From NCBI GenBank assembly GCA_963755395.1, contig CAVWJJ010000003.1, positions 434,001-498,000 on the forward strand: a DNA stretch of 64,000 nt, read 5' to 3'. The notes under the pieces were generated by a model. It searched no databases. It saw nothing but the letters and a program-made list of their open reading frames with translations, and was not told where the DNA came from. The position numbers and the translations under genes were made by a program. The DNA is from DAHVFK01 sp963755395. Its GTDB lineage: Bacteria > Pseudomonadota > Gammaproteobacteria > Burkholderiales > SG8-39. Below are positions 39,827 to 50,202 of this stretch, one piece after another (the stretch's first letter is position 1; each line of letters begins with the position of its first letter).

Positions 39827-39830
<4 letters not shown>
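39225..39830 (+). CDS. YqgE/AlgH (UPF0301) family protein with a signal peptide
   Basis: The 201-residue protein contains the UPF0301 core: VAKPTIVDPNFSRTVVL, then GVILNRPV, VYYGGPV and AGFAGWAPGQLE. Unlike cytosolic YqgE, it begins with a typical Sec signal peptide (basic start, Phe/Ala-rich core, AQPA near residue 22). It is therefore probably periplasmic, an unusual location for the family. It starts 2 bases after the gcdH stop with a GTG. The function of the family is unclear. Confidence 0.8.
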
Positions 39831-42449
<2,619 letters not shown>

Positions 42450-42482
42450 CGCCTTGATCTCTATGGAGAACCTGTAATGCAG

Positions 42483-42508
42483 GTGGGGCCTTTGGCGGCA
42501 AATTCAAG
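42483..42508 (-). promoter_or_regulatory. Sigma-32 (heat shock) promoter for clpB
   Basis: On the minus strand, CTTGAA (42508-42503), a 14-base spacer and CCCCAC (42488-42483) match the RpoH consensus CTTGAA-N13-17-CCCCAT with one mismatch. It lies 34 bases before the clpB ATG. Confidence 0.75.
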
Positions 42509-42523
42509 CCCGCGCCTGGCGGG

Positions 42524-42550
42524 GTTGCGATTTGCCTTCGCCATCCCCAT
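42524..42550 (+). promoter_or_regulatory. Possible sigma-32 promoter for ftsH
   Basis: GTTGCG (42524-42529), a 15-base spacer and CCCCAT followed by TTA (42545-42553) lie about 30 bases before the ftsH ATG. The -10 half is perfect; the -35 half is weak. Confidence 0.42.
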
Positions 42551-42582
42551 TTAGGCTGCTGGTGCCCCGGCGCAGGACCCCG

Positions 42583-44394
42583 ATGCAAAAACACACCCAA
42601 GTCAACATCGCGTACCTGATCTTCGCCTTCTTCGCCATGCTGTTCATGCAGCAGTGGTGGCACCAGGTGCAGACGGTGGAAGTGGTGCCCTACAGCCAGT
42701 TCGAGAAGCTGCTGCAGGAGAGCAAGATCTCCGAAGTAGTGGTGTCGGACCAGACCATCACCGGCACGCTGAAGTCGCCCGAGGGCGGCAAGAGCACCGT
42801 GGTGGCGAACATCGTGCAGCCCCAGCTCGCCGACCGGCTGTCGAAGTACGACGTCAAGTTCACCCGCGTGTACCAGAGCACCTTCCTGCGCGACCTGTTG
42901 TCGTGGATCGTGCCCGCGCTGGTGTTCTTCGGCGTCTGGTTCTTCCTGGTGCGGCGCTTCGCCGGGCAGCAGGGAATGGGCGGCTTCATGAACATCGGCA
43001 AGAGCCGCGCCAAGGTCTACGTCGAGAGCAAGACCGGCGTGACCTTCGCCGACGTCGCCGGCGTCGACGAGGCCAAAGCCGAGCTGCAGGAGGTGGTCGA
43101 GTTTCTCAAGAACCCCGAGCGCTACGGCAGGCTCGGCGCGCGCATCCCCAAGGGCATCCTGCTGATCGGCCCGCCCGGCACCGGCAAAACGCTCCTCGCG
43201 CGCGCGGTCGCGGGCGAGGCCGGCGTTGCGTTTTTCTCGATTTCCGGCTCCGAGTTCGTCGAGATGTTCGTCGGCGTGGGCGCGGCGCGCGTAAGGGACC
43301 TGTTCGAGCAGGCGCGCCAGAAGGCCCCGGCGATCATTTTCATCGACGAGCTGGACGCTCTGGGCCGTGCGCGCGGATCAGGCATGATGGGCGGGCACGA
43401 CGAGAAGGAACAGACGCTCAACCAGCTCCTGTCGGAGCTCGACGGATTCGACCCGAGCATCGGTCTGGTGCTGCTCGCGGCCACCAACCGGCCCGAAATC
43501 CTCGATCCGGCGCTGCTGCGCGCCGGACGCTTCGACCGTCAGGTGCTGGTCGACCGGCCCGAGAAGATCGGCCGGCTGCAGATTCTGCAGGTGCACGCGA
43601 AGAAGATTCATCTCGCCGCGGGCGTCGACCTGGAGCAGGTCGCGGCGCTCACGCCCGGGTTCTCGGGCGCAGACCTCGCCAATCTGATCAACGAGGCGGC
43701 GCTGGTCGCCACCCGCCGAGGCGGCGAGGCGGTGACGCTGGAGGACTTCAACCAGGCTATCGAGCGCATCGTCGCCGGTCTGGAAAAGAGGAGCCGCGTG
43801 CTGAACGAGACCGAGCGCAAGACCGTCGCCTACCACGAGATGGGGCATGCGCTGGTCGCGATGTCGCTGCCGGGCAGCGACCCGGTGCACAAGATCTCAA
43901 TTATCCCGCGCGGTATCGGCGCGCTCGGCTACACCATCCAGCGACCGACCGAAGATCGCTTCCTGATGACGCGCCAGGAGCTGGAAAACAAGATGACCGT
44001 GCTGCTCGGCGGACGAGCCGCCGAGACGGTGGTGTTCGGCCACCTGTCGACCGGCGCCGCCGACGACCTCGCGAAGGTGACCAGCATTGCGCGCAGCATG
44101 GCGCTGCGCTACGGCATGGTCGAGAAGCTCGGCTACGTCTCCTTCGACGATGAGCGCCCGAACTTGCTCGGCGTCCCGATGGCGCAGCCGCGGGAATACA
44201 GCGAAGACACCGCGCGCGAGATCGACATCGCGGTGCGCGACATCGTCCATTCCGCGTTCGACCGCGCGGTCGCGCTGCTCACCCGCGAGCGCGACGTTCT
44301 CGAGCGCGGCGCCAAGCTGCTGCTGGAGAAGGAGACACTCGCCGAGCCGGAGCTGGCCCAGCTGAAATCGGCGCTCACGCCCGCCGCAGCGTAA
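42583..44394 (+). CDS. ftsH: ATP-dependent zinc metalloprotease FtsH (second-type paralogue)
   Basis: Membrane-bound AAA protease. The 603-residue protein has a membrane helix near residues 8-25, an FtsH extracellular domain, and a second helix near residues 105-128. Walker A GPPGTGKT lies near residue 197. The SRH region includes ATNRPEILDPALLRAGRFDR, split here across AAA motifs, and the zinc site is HEMGH at 418-422 with a downstream acidic ligand in TGAADD. HEMGH replaces the usual HEAGH but keeps HExxH. It pairs with clpB rather than with rlmE, where the main ftsH is usually found, so it is probably an extra copy. The ATG 42583 fits the family start. Confidence 0.93.
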   Translation: MQKHTQVNIAYLIFAFFAMLFMQQWWHQVQTVEVVPYSQFEKLLQESKISEVVVSDQTITGTLKSPEGGKSTVVANIVQPQLADRLSKYDVKFTRVYQSTFLRDLLSWIVPALVFFGVWFFLVRRFAGQQGMGGFMNIGKSRAKVYVESKTGVTFADVAGVDEAKAELQEVVEFLKNPERYGRLGARIPKGILLIGPPGTGKTLLARAVAGEAGVAFFSISGSEFVEMFVGVGAARVRDLFEQARQKAPAIIFIDELDALGRARGSGMMGGHDEKEQTLNQLLSELDGFDPSIGLVLLAATNRPEILDPALLRAGRFDRQVLVDRPEKIGRLQILQVHAKKIHLAAGVDLEQVAALTPGFSGADLANLINEAALVATRRGGEAVTLEDFNQAIERIVAGLEKRSRVLNETERKTVAYHEMGHALVAMSLPGSDPVHKISIIPRGIGALGYTIQRPTEDRFLMTRQELENKMTVLLGGRAAETVVFGHLSTGAADDLAKVTSIARSMALRYGMVEKLGYVSFDDERPNLLGVPMAQPREYSEDTAREIDIAVRDIVHSAFDRAVALLTRERDVLERGAKLLLEKETLAEPELAQLKSALTPAAA

Positions 44395-45728
44395 GCAGGA
44401 CCTCGAGCCCGCCACCCTCCGCGTTGCGCAGCGTCACGTCTCCGCCGTGCGCGCGGGCGATGGTGCGCGCGATGGCGAGCCCCAGGCCGGTGCCGCCGGT
44501 CGCCCGGCTGCGGGAGGCTTCGACCCGGTAGAACGGCTCGAACACGCGCTCGAGCTCGGCCTCGGGGATTCCTGGCCCCTCGTCGCGGATGCGCACGCGG
44601 AGCTCCTCGGCCGAGTCTTCGAGCGCGACGCGGGCGCGCTTGCCGTAGCGCACCGCGTTTTCGACCAGATTGGTCAGGCAGCGCTGCAGCGCCTGCGCCC
44701 TGCCCGGATAGGGTTTCGCGGTGCCTCCGATTTCGAGCTGCCAGCCGAGGCCCGCGGTGTCCGCCTTGAGCGCCTCAAGCATCGCCAGCATGTCGACCGG
44801 CCGCATCGCCTCTGGGCTGTCTAGCGCGCGCACGAAGTCCAGCGTCTCGGCCACGAGCCGCTCCATCCGTTGCAGGTCGCCCTCGAACTTCGCCTTCAGC
44901 TCCGGGGCGTCGGAAAGGGATTCGGTGCGCAGGCGCAGCAGGGCGAGGGGCGTCTTCAGGTCGTGCGCGATGGCGGCCAGGATCCGGCCCCGGTCCTCGA
45001 TGTAGCCTTTGAGCCGCGCCTGCATGGTATTGAAGGCGCGCGCTGCGCGCCGCACCTCGTCCGGACCCTCCTCCGGGAGTGGCGCGCGGTTGATGTTCGC
45101 CCCTAGCTCGTCGGCGGCGCTCGCGAGCACGGCAAGCGGCCGGGTCGCGCCCCGCACCGCAATGACCGAGGCCGCGATCACCAGCAGCATCAGCGCGACC
45201 GCCCCGACAAGAAGATGAACCGGCCACGCGATGCGTAGATCCGGCGCCAAGTAGGAGAAGCTCGCCCAGGTGCCGTCGCGCAGCCGCACCTGGACGGTCG
45301 GCGGCTGCATGGGCGGCATCGCGTGCCGCATCGACGCAGGGCCCATCGGCATTGGCGGCATGGCCACGCCGGGCCCGAGCCGGACCTCGCGCCGCTCGCC
45401 CAGGTAGTCGTCTAGCAGCGCCTCGAGCCGGGCAGCATGAGGCCCGCGCGCCGTTGGCGGCGGGCGCGCTCGGCGCCGGCTGGAGCCCGACCTCCAGCGA
45501 CCGCGTCGCGAGGCTCGCCGCGGTGCGCGCGCGAGCCTCCGGGCTCTGCGCGTCGAGCACGCGCACCGCGTCGGCGATCTGCCGCGCCACGCCGGCAGTC
45601 CCGGCCTGCTGCAGCAGGTCGCTGCGCTCGCGCAGGTGGACCGCGACGCCGATCGCAAGCACGAGCGCCAGGCCGGCGACCAGCACCGCGATCACGCGGC
45701 CGAACAGGGATCTCGGCAACAGGTGCAT
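44375..45728 (-). pseudogene. Sensor histidine kinase with a Met-rich sensor loop; one frameshift
   Basis: Membrane kinase of the EnvZ/CpxA-like group. From ATG 45728 it has a first membrane helix, a periplasmic loop, a second helix and a HAMP domain. The H box is AAIAHDLKTPLALL, and N, G1 and G2 ATP boxes follow (NLVENAVRYG, DEGPGIP, GGTGLGLAIA). The periplasmic loop holds MPPMPMGPASMRHAMPPM, six Met in 18 residues, suggesting metal sensing. One extra base around 45430-45445, within GCGCGCGGGC, breaks the frame. Removing it gives 450 residues. It starts at the regulator's stop (TAATG) and its end overlaps ftsH by 20 bases. Confidence 0.85.
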
Positions 45729-46450
45729 TACTTCCCCGCCTCGACCGCAACCGCCAGCACGTAGCCTTGCGCGCGCACCGTCTTGATGATCGTCGGCTCC
45801 TTCGCGTCGTCGCGCAGGCGCTGGCGCAGGCGGCTCACTTGCGAATCCACACTGCGATCGCTGCGCTCGGCATCGCGGCCGAAGGCGAAATCGATCAGCT
45901 GGTCGCGCGTGAGCACCCGATTCGGGTGCTCGAGAAACACCCGGAGCAGACCATACTCCGCGCCGCTCAGCGGGATCACGACGCCGTCGGGCGCGGTAAG
46001 GTAGCGCGTGGTCGTATCGAGCTCCCAGCCGGCGAACCGGAAACGCCCGACTTGCTCTGGCTCGAGGTTTTCCGGCAGCGCGCGCGATCGCCTCAGCACC
46101 GCCTTGATCCGCGCCAGCAGCTCCCTCGGGCTGAAGGGCTTGGCCACATAGTCGTCGGCGCCCATCTCGAGGCCCACGATGCGGTCGGTCTGCTCGCCGC
46201 GCGCGGTGAGCATGATGACCGGGATTCCGGATTTGGTCCGCAGATCGCGGCAAAGAGTGAGCCCGTCTTCGCCCGGCAGCATCAGGTCGAGCACGATGAG
46301 GTCGACGCGCGAGCGCTCCAGCGCCGCGCGCATCGCCCTGCCGTCGCCGGCGGTGCTCACCCGATAGCCGTTCTTCTCCAGGTAGTCCGAAAGCAGGCGG
46401 CGCATCTCCAGCTCGTCGTCGACGATGAGGATCCGGTCTTCGGTAGCCAT
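45728..46450 (-). CDS. OmpR-family response regulator
   Basis: The 240-residue regulator has a receiver domain with acidic DDE near residue 11, the phosphorylated Asp in LIVLDLMLPGEDG, and the Lys in ADDYVAKPFSPREL. A winged-helix DNA-binding domain has the recognition region DRSVDSQVSRLRQRL. It is partner to the kinase with a one-base overlap. The 175-base divergent region to the exported-protein cassette is the likely binding target; it contains an inverted pair AACCGCC/GGCGGTT at 46531 and 46564. Confidence 0.92.
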   Translation of the reverse strand: MATEDRILIVDDELEMRRLLSDYLEKNGYRVSTAGDGRAMRAALERSRVDLIVLDLMLPGEDGLTLCRDLRTKSGIPVIMLTARGEQTDRIVGLEMGADDYVAKPFSPRELLARIKAVLRRSRALPENLEPEQVGRFRFAGWELDTTTRYLTAPDGVVIPLSGAEYGLLRVFLEHPNRVLTRDQLIDFAFGRDAERSDRSVDSQVSRLRQRLRDDAKEPTIIKTVRAQGYVLAVAVEAGK

Positions 46451-46625
46451 GGACGCGTTATACCCGGAGCCGGCGGAAAAATCGTCACGAAATGTTTCCG
46501 GCGGGACCGCCGCCACGCTTTGCCACAATAAACCGCCGTCCTGCCATCACCCCGTTACGCGCAGGCGGTTGAATACCGTCAGCGGGAATTCGCATGAGCG
46601 ACGTCCCCTCAACCAGGAGAAGATC

Positions 46626-47147
46626 ATGAAACGTTCAATCAAGATCACCCTCGGAATCGCGGCCGCGGTCGCGGCCGGATTCGCGGCCAGCGTCTATGCC
46701 CAGGCTCCGTTCGCGGGACCCGGTTTCCGCGGCCCGATGGGCGCAATGCACGGCGGGCCGATGTTCGGCGACCCTTCGGCGCTTGCCAACGCCCATCTGG
46801 CGGATCTGAAGAAGCAGCTCAATATCACCGGCGCGCAGGAAAGCCAGTGGCAGACCTTTGCCGGCGCGGTCAAGCAGCAGGCCCAGGGCATGGTCGCCCT
46901 GCGCGCCTCCATGCAGTCCACGGCCGGTACCGCTCCCGAGCGCATCGATCAACGCACCGCCTTCATGAAGCAGCGCCTCGCCGCCATGGAAGCTCTCGAC
47001 GGCGCCTTGAAGCAGCTCTACGCGGTTCTCACGCCGGAGCAGAAGGCGACCTTCGACCAGACCGGTCCGGGCGCGGGCTTCGGGCCGGGAGGCGGATTCG
47101 GTCCGGGTCACTTCGGGCCAGGGCACTTCGGCCCGAACCGGGGATGA
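46626..47147 (+). CDS. Spy/CpxP-like periplasmic protein (LTXXQ motif)
   Basis: The 173-residue exported protein has a signal peptide ending near AQAPF (about residue 24). A Met/His/Gly patch MGAMHGGPM follows, then an all-helical middle with LNITGAQESQWQTF and the LTPEQKATFD motif of the Spy/CpxP family. A C-terminal Gly/Pro/Phe/His repeat tail is present. Spy-like proteins are periplasmic chaperones or metal stress sensors. A good AGGAG ribosome site precedes the ATG. It is the first gene of the cassette divergent from the two-component system. Confidence 0.83.
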   Translation: MKRSIKITLGIAAAVAAGFAASVYAQAPFAGPGFRGPMGAMHGGPMFGDPSALANAHLADLKKQLNITGAQESQWQTFAGAVKQQAQGMVALRASMQSTAGTAPERIDQRTAFMKQRLAAMEALDGALKQLYAVLTPEQKATFDQTGPGAGFGPGGGFGPGHFGPGHFGPNRG

Positions 47148-47734
47148 GCCGAATGAAACGCTCGAGCAAGATGGTGCTCGCCATTGCGGCGACCGCAGCT
47201 TTGGGTCTCGCGCTCGCCGCGGTAGCTCAACCAGGCATCGGGCCGCGAATGATGCCAATCATGGGCATGGGACCGGGGATGATGATGCAGGGCATGGGCG
47301 GCCCCATGGCCGGCATGCAGCAGGGCGACGCCGCGTTCGGCGCCGACATGCAGCTCGTCCACGAAATGCTCCTGGATCACGCTAGGATCAGGCGCACCGT
47401 GACCAACCTCCCGGGGGGCATCCGCACCGTGACCGAATCCGACGACCCACGGACCGCCGGGCTGATCAAGGCGCACGTGGCGAGCATGCAGAAGCGGCTC
47501 GAGGACGGGAAGATCTTCAACCTCTTCAGCCCCACGCTGCCGGTCCTGTTCGAGCACAAGGACGAGATCAAGACCTCGGTCGAGACGACCGACAAAGGGG
47601 TTGTCGTGACGCAGACTTCTGGCAACGCGGAAGTCGTCGCGGCGCTCCAGGCGCATGCCGTCGAAGTGAGCGACCTGGCGCGTGACGGCATGGTGGCGAT
47701 GATGCGCAGCGCGAGGGCGGTGATGGGAAGGTGA
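47144..47734 (+). CDS. Exported Met-rich protein of unknown function
   Basis: The 196-residue protein has a signal peptide (to about residue 28) and then a striking stretch at residues 36-58 with ten methionines among Gly and Pro. A folded helical part of about 130 residues with conserved-looking acidic and His residues (VHEMLLDHARIRR) follows. I do not recognise the family. The Met patch resembles copper- or silver-binding segments. Its ATG overlaps the upstream stop (ATGA); an ATG at 47153 is an alternative. Confidence 0.75.
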   Translation: MSRMKRSSKMVLAIAATAALGLALAAVAQPGIGPRMMPIMGMGPGMMMQGMGGPMAGMQQGDAAFGADMQLVHEMLLDHARIRRTVTNLPGGIRTVTESDDPRTAGLIKAHVASMQKRLEDGKIFNLFSPTLPVLFEHKDEIKTSVETTDKGVVVTQTSGNAEVVAALQAHAVEVSDLARDGMVAMMRSARAVMGR

Positions 47735-47771
47735 GATACGGTGGACGTTGCATGACATGAGGGATACGAAT

Positions 47772-48110
47772 ATGGCTACGATACGAATAGCAGTGCGATC
47801 GCTTGCCGCCGCCGCGCTCGCTGCGGTGGTCCCGACGCTTGCATATGCGCAAGGCTACGGGCCGGGAATGATGGGCGGCTACGGCTACGGCTGGGGCGGA
47901 GGCTGGGGCTTCGGCGTCATCGGCATGGTGCTGTGGTGGATCCTGATCGTTCTCGGTATCGTGCTGCTCACGCGATGGCTTCTGAGCGGCTCGCCAAGGC
48001 GCGGGGAGCAGGGGTCCACCGGCCACGCTCTCGAGATCCTCAAGGAGCGCTATGCGCGGGGCGAGATCGACAAGCAGGAATACGAAGAGAAGAAACGCGA
48101 CCTGGCATGA
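47772..48110 (+). CDS. SHOCT-domain membrane protein
   Basis: The 112-residue protein has a signal or anchor segment at the N-terminus, a Gly/Tyr/Trp/Met-rich stretch (GMMGGYGYGWGGGWG), and one strong membrane helix (VLWWILIVLGIVLL). The C-terminal SHOCT motif reads LEILKERYARGEIDKQEYEEKKRDL. SHOCT modules usually mediate assembly with other proteins. ATG 47772 is chosen because GAGGG lies at good spacing. ATG 47757 and TTG 47748 are in frame upstream. Confidence 0.82.
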   Translation: MATIRIAVRSLAAAALAAVVPTLAYAQGYGPGMMGGYGYGWGGGWGFGVIGMVLWWILIVLGIVLLTRWLLSGSPRRGEQGSTGHALEILKERYARGEIDKQEYEEKKRDLA

Positions 48111-48162
48111 GCCCGCCGGGGCCATGCTTTGCGCCTGGACGTCTCAACCGAGGAGCACAAAG

Positions 48163-48657
48163 ATGAATCGAATTCTTGCAGCGGCGGTCGGCGGCTTCAT
48201 CCTCACGGCCAACGCTGCAGCCGCGCCGATGGACGAGCAGCACTCGATGCCGATGAACCACGAGGCAACGCAGCCGGTCGCAGTGCAGGACACGCGCGAG
48301 CTGGTGCATTTCCCCCCGCACCTGCTAGAGCACGAAATGGCCAACATGCGCGATCACCTGATTACGCTGTCGCGCATCCAGGACTACTTGTCGAAGCACG
48401 AGTTCGACAAGGCGGGCGAGCTGGCCGAGAAGCGCCTCGGCATGTCGTCGTTCGGCCTGCACGGCGCGCACGAGGTCGCCCCCTACATGCCCAAGGGCAT
48501 GCAGGACGCCGGCACCGCCATGCACCACGCCGCCAGCCGCTTCGCGATCGCGACCCAGCGCGCCGCGGTCGACAACGACGTCGCGGGGGCGCTCGGCGCG
48601 CTGAACGAGGTCACCCAGGCCTGCGTCGCCTGCCACGCGGCCTATCGCCTGCGATAG
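48163..48657 (+). CDS. Cytochrome c'-like periplasmic protein
   Basis: The 164-residue protein has a signal peptide (ANAAAA, about residue 19) and a Met/His-rich mature start with MDEQHSMPMNHEA. Its helical body ends in a CVACH heme c site followed by AAYRLR. A CxxCH placed at the very C-terminus is the pattern of cytochrome c' and related four-helix cytochromes. It is the last gene of the cassette and overlaps the convergent DedA gene by 47 bases. Confidence 0.8.
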   Translation: MNRILAAAVGGFILTANAAAAPMDEQHSMPMNHEATQPVAVQDTRELVHFPPHLLEHEMANMRDHLITLSRIQDYLSKHEFDKAGELAEKRLGMSSFGLHGAHEVAPYMPKGMQDAGTAMHHAASRFAIATQRAAVDNDVAGALGALNEVTQACVACHAAYRLR

Positions 48658-49657
48658 ATGGAGCGCGACTCGCGTCGGGTCCGTATCCCAGCGCGAACAG
48701 TGCCGACGCCGCAAGGACCGTGAGCGACGCCAGCAGGCCGCTAAGGTTCTTGAGGAAATCGGTCGCAGCTTGCAGATCCGTGCCGATGCCGTACCCAAGG
48801 CCCAGATAAGCCGACGTCCAGACCAGGCGCCCGAGGACCGTCCATGCAAGAAACGCGGAAAGCCGATAACGGCCGGCCCCGGCCAACACGCTCACGGCGG
48901 CGCTGAGATAGGACACGAAGGTGCGCGTGACCAGCACCGTCCAGGAGCCCCAGCGCTCGAATAGCAGCTTGACGCGCACCGAACGCTCTGGCGTGTAGCC
49001 GAACCATCGCCCGTGGCGCTCGAGAATTCTGCGGCCGAACGCGCGACCAAACCAATAAGCCGCCGCGTCGCCGAGCACCGAGGCGACCAGCGTGATCGCG
49101 CCGGCCCAGAGCCAATCCATACGGCTTTCGGCGGCCAGCGAGCCCGCAAACGTCGCCGCGAATCCGTCGGGCACCGGCAGGCCGATGGAGCCCAGCAGGA
49201 TCGTCAGTCCGAGGGCGGGATAGCCGTAGATCAGCACCGCGGAGAGAAACTCGTCGCCGATCGGACCGAGCCAGCTCGATCCGCTGGCTGCACGCTCCGC
49301 AGGCGCGGCGGCGCGGGCGACGGCTCGCTGAACGCGCCGAACGTAATCGAGCAGCGACACGCCCTCGCGCTCTGCGAGCGTCCTGAGGCTCGTGTCCGGA
49401 TCGGTTTTCGCGGGAAGCGCAAGGCGCTCGAGCAGCTCCGCTTCGGGTGCGCGGTAGGTGGCCGACACGTAGGCGAGCGTCATCCACGGCCGGAGGCTGC
49501 TCGTCGCCGGCGCGCCCGCTTCGTACGCGGAGCGCAACAGCCGGAACGAGCCGACGCTGCGAAGCGCGAAGAAGACGCTCGACAACGCCGCCACGACGGA
49601 CACCGCAAGCGCGATCCGCCGCGCTCGGCGGGAGCGAAGATCGATCGACCCCGTCAC
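48611..49657 (-). CDS. DedA/SNARE-associated family membrane protein with N-terminal extension
   Basis: The 348-residue protein has an N-terminal membrane helix and an extra periplasmic segment of about 85 residues. The DedA core has a GSIGLPVPDG loop, FGRAFGRRILERHG and TRTFVSYLSA segments, and about five membrane helices. DedA proteins are lipid flippases or transporters in many bacteria. The GTG start overlaps the upstream stop (GTGA), so it belongs to the operon with the FtsH-N protein and the proton ATPase. Confidence 0.83.
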   Translation of the reverse strand: MTGSIDLRSRRARRIALAVSVVAALSSVFFALRSVGSFRLLRSAYEAGAPATSSLRPWMTLAYVSATYRAPEAELLERLALPAKTDPDTSLRTLAEREGVSLLDYVRRVQRAVARAAAPAERAASGSSWLGPIGDEFLSAVLIYGYPALGLTILLGSIGLPVPDGFAATFAGSLAAESRMDWLWAGAITLVASVLGDAAAYWFGRAFGRRILERHGRWFGYTPERSVRVKLLFERWGSWTVLVTRTFVSYLSAAVSVLAGAGRYRLSAFLAWTVLGRLVWTSAYLGLGYGIGTDLQAATDFLKNLSGLLASLTVLAASALFALGYGPDASRAPSIAGDRPRGRRRRPG

Positions 49658-50202
49658 TCGTCGCCTTCGCGCTTCTTGCCGAACAGACCCGATACGAGCC
49701 CGATCATTCCGCCTCCCGGGCGCATGGGCATGCCCGCACCGGCGTCCCCCTTCGGGCCACGCACGATCCGCACCAGCGCCACGACCAGGATCAGGGCGAC
49801 GAAGACCAGCATCGGCCAGGGCAGGCGGGCGAGGAGCGACGCCCATTGCGAAGGCGAACGCACGTCGATTGCGACGTGCTCCTTGCGCAGCTCCGGTATC
49901 AGCGCAGGATCGCCGAAGTCGGGAACCCGGCTGCGAAAACTGTCGCGCCGCGATGTTCCGGTCGGGAGTCCATCGCGCAGAGGATGCTTGAAGCGTCCGT
50001 CGACTTCGGTTCCGTCGAACGTCACGCTCGCCACGTTTCCGGCCTCGACCTGGTCGAGAAGCGCTCCGTAAGGCATCGACGCGGGTCTGCCGGTTTCCTT
50101 CACGGCTACGAAAATCAAAGATCCCATCACGAGAACGGCGAGCAGCCAAACCGGCGGCCGCTTCCACCATGGCCGCTGGCAGTGTTGAGTCGGGTTCATC
50201 AT
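49654..50202 (-). CDS. Stand-alone FtsH N-terminal domain protein
   Basis: The 182-residue protein has a membrane helix (about residues 17-34) and a periplasmic FtsH-extracellular-like domain with MPYGALLDQVEAGNVASVTFDG. A second helix lies near residues 132-150, and a short cytoplasmic Gly/Met-rich tail ends FGKKREGDE. The AAA and protease domains of FtsH are entirely absent, and the frame ends with a clean stop followed at once by the next gene. It is coupled to the P-type ATPase by an ATGA overlap. It could act as an assembly partner or modulator of FtsH. Confidence 0.8.
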   Translation of the reverse strand: MMNPTQHCQRPWWKRPPVWLLAVLVMGSLIFVAVKETGRPASMPYGALLDQVEAGNVASVTFDGTEVDGRFKHPLRDGLPTGTSRRDSFRSRVPDFGDPALIPELRKEHVAIDVRSPSQWASLLARLPWPMLVFVALILVVALVRIVRGPKGDAGAGMPMRPGGGMIGLVSGLFGKKREGDE

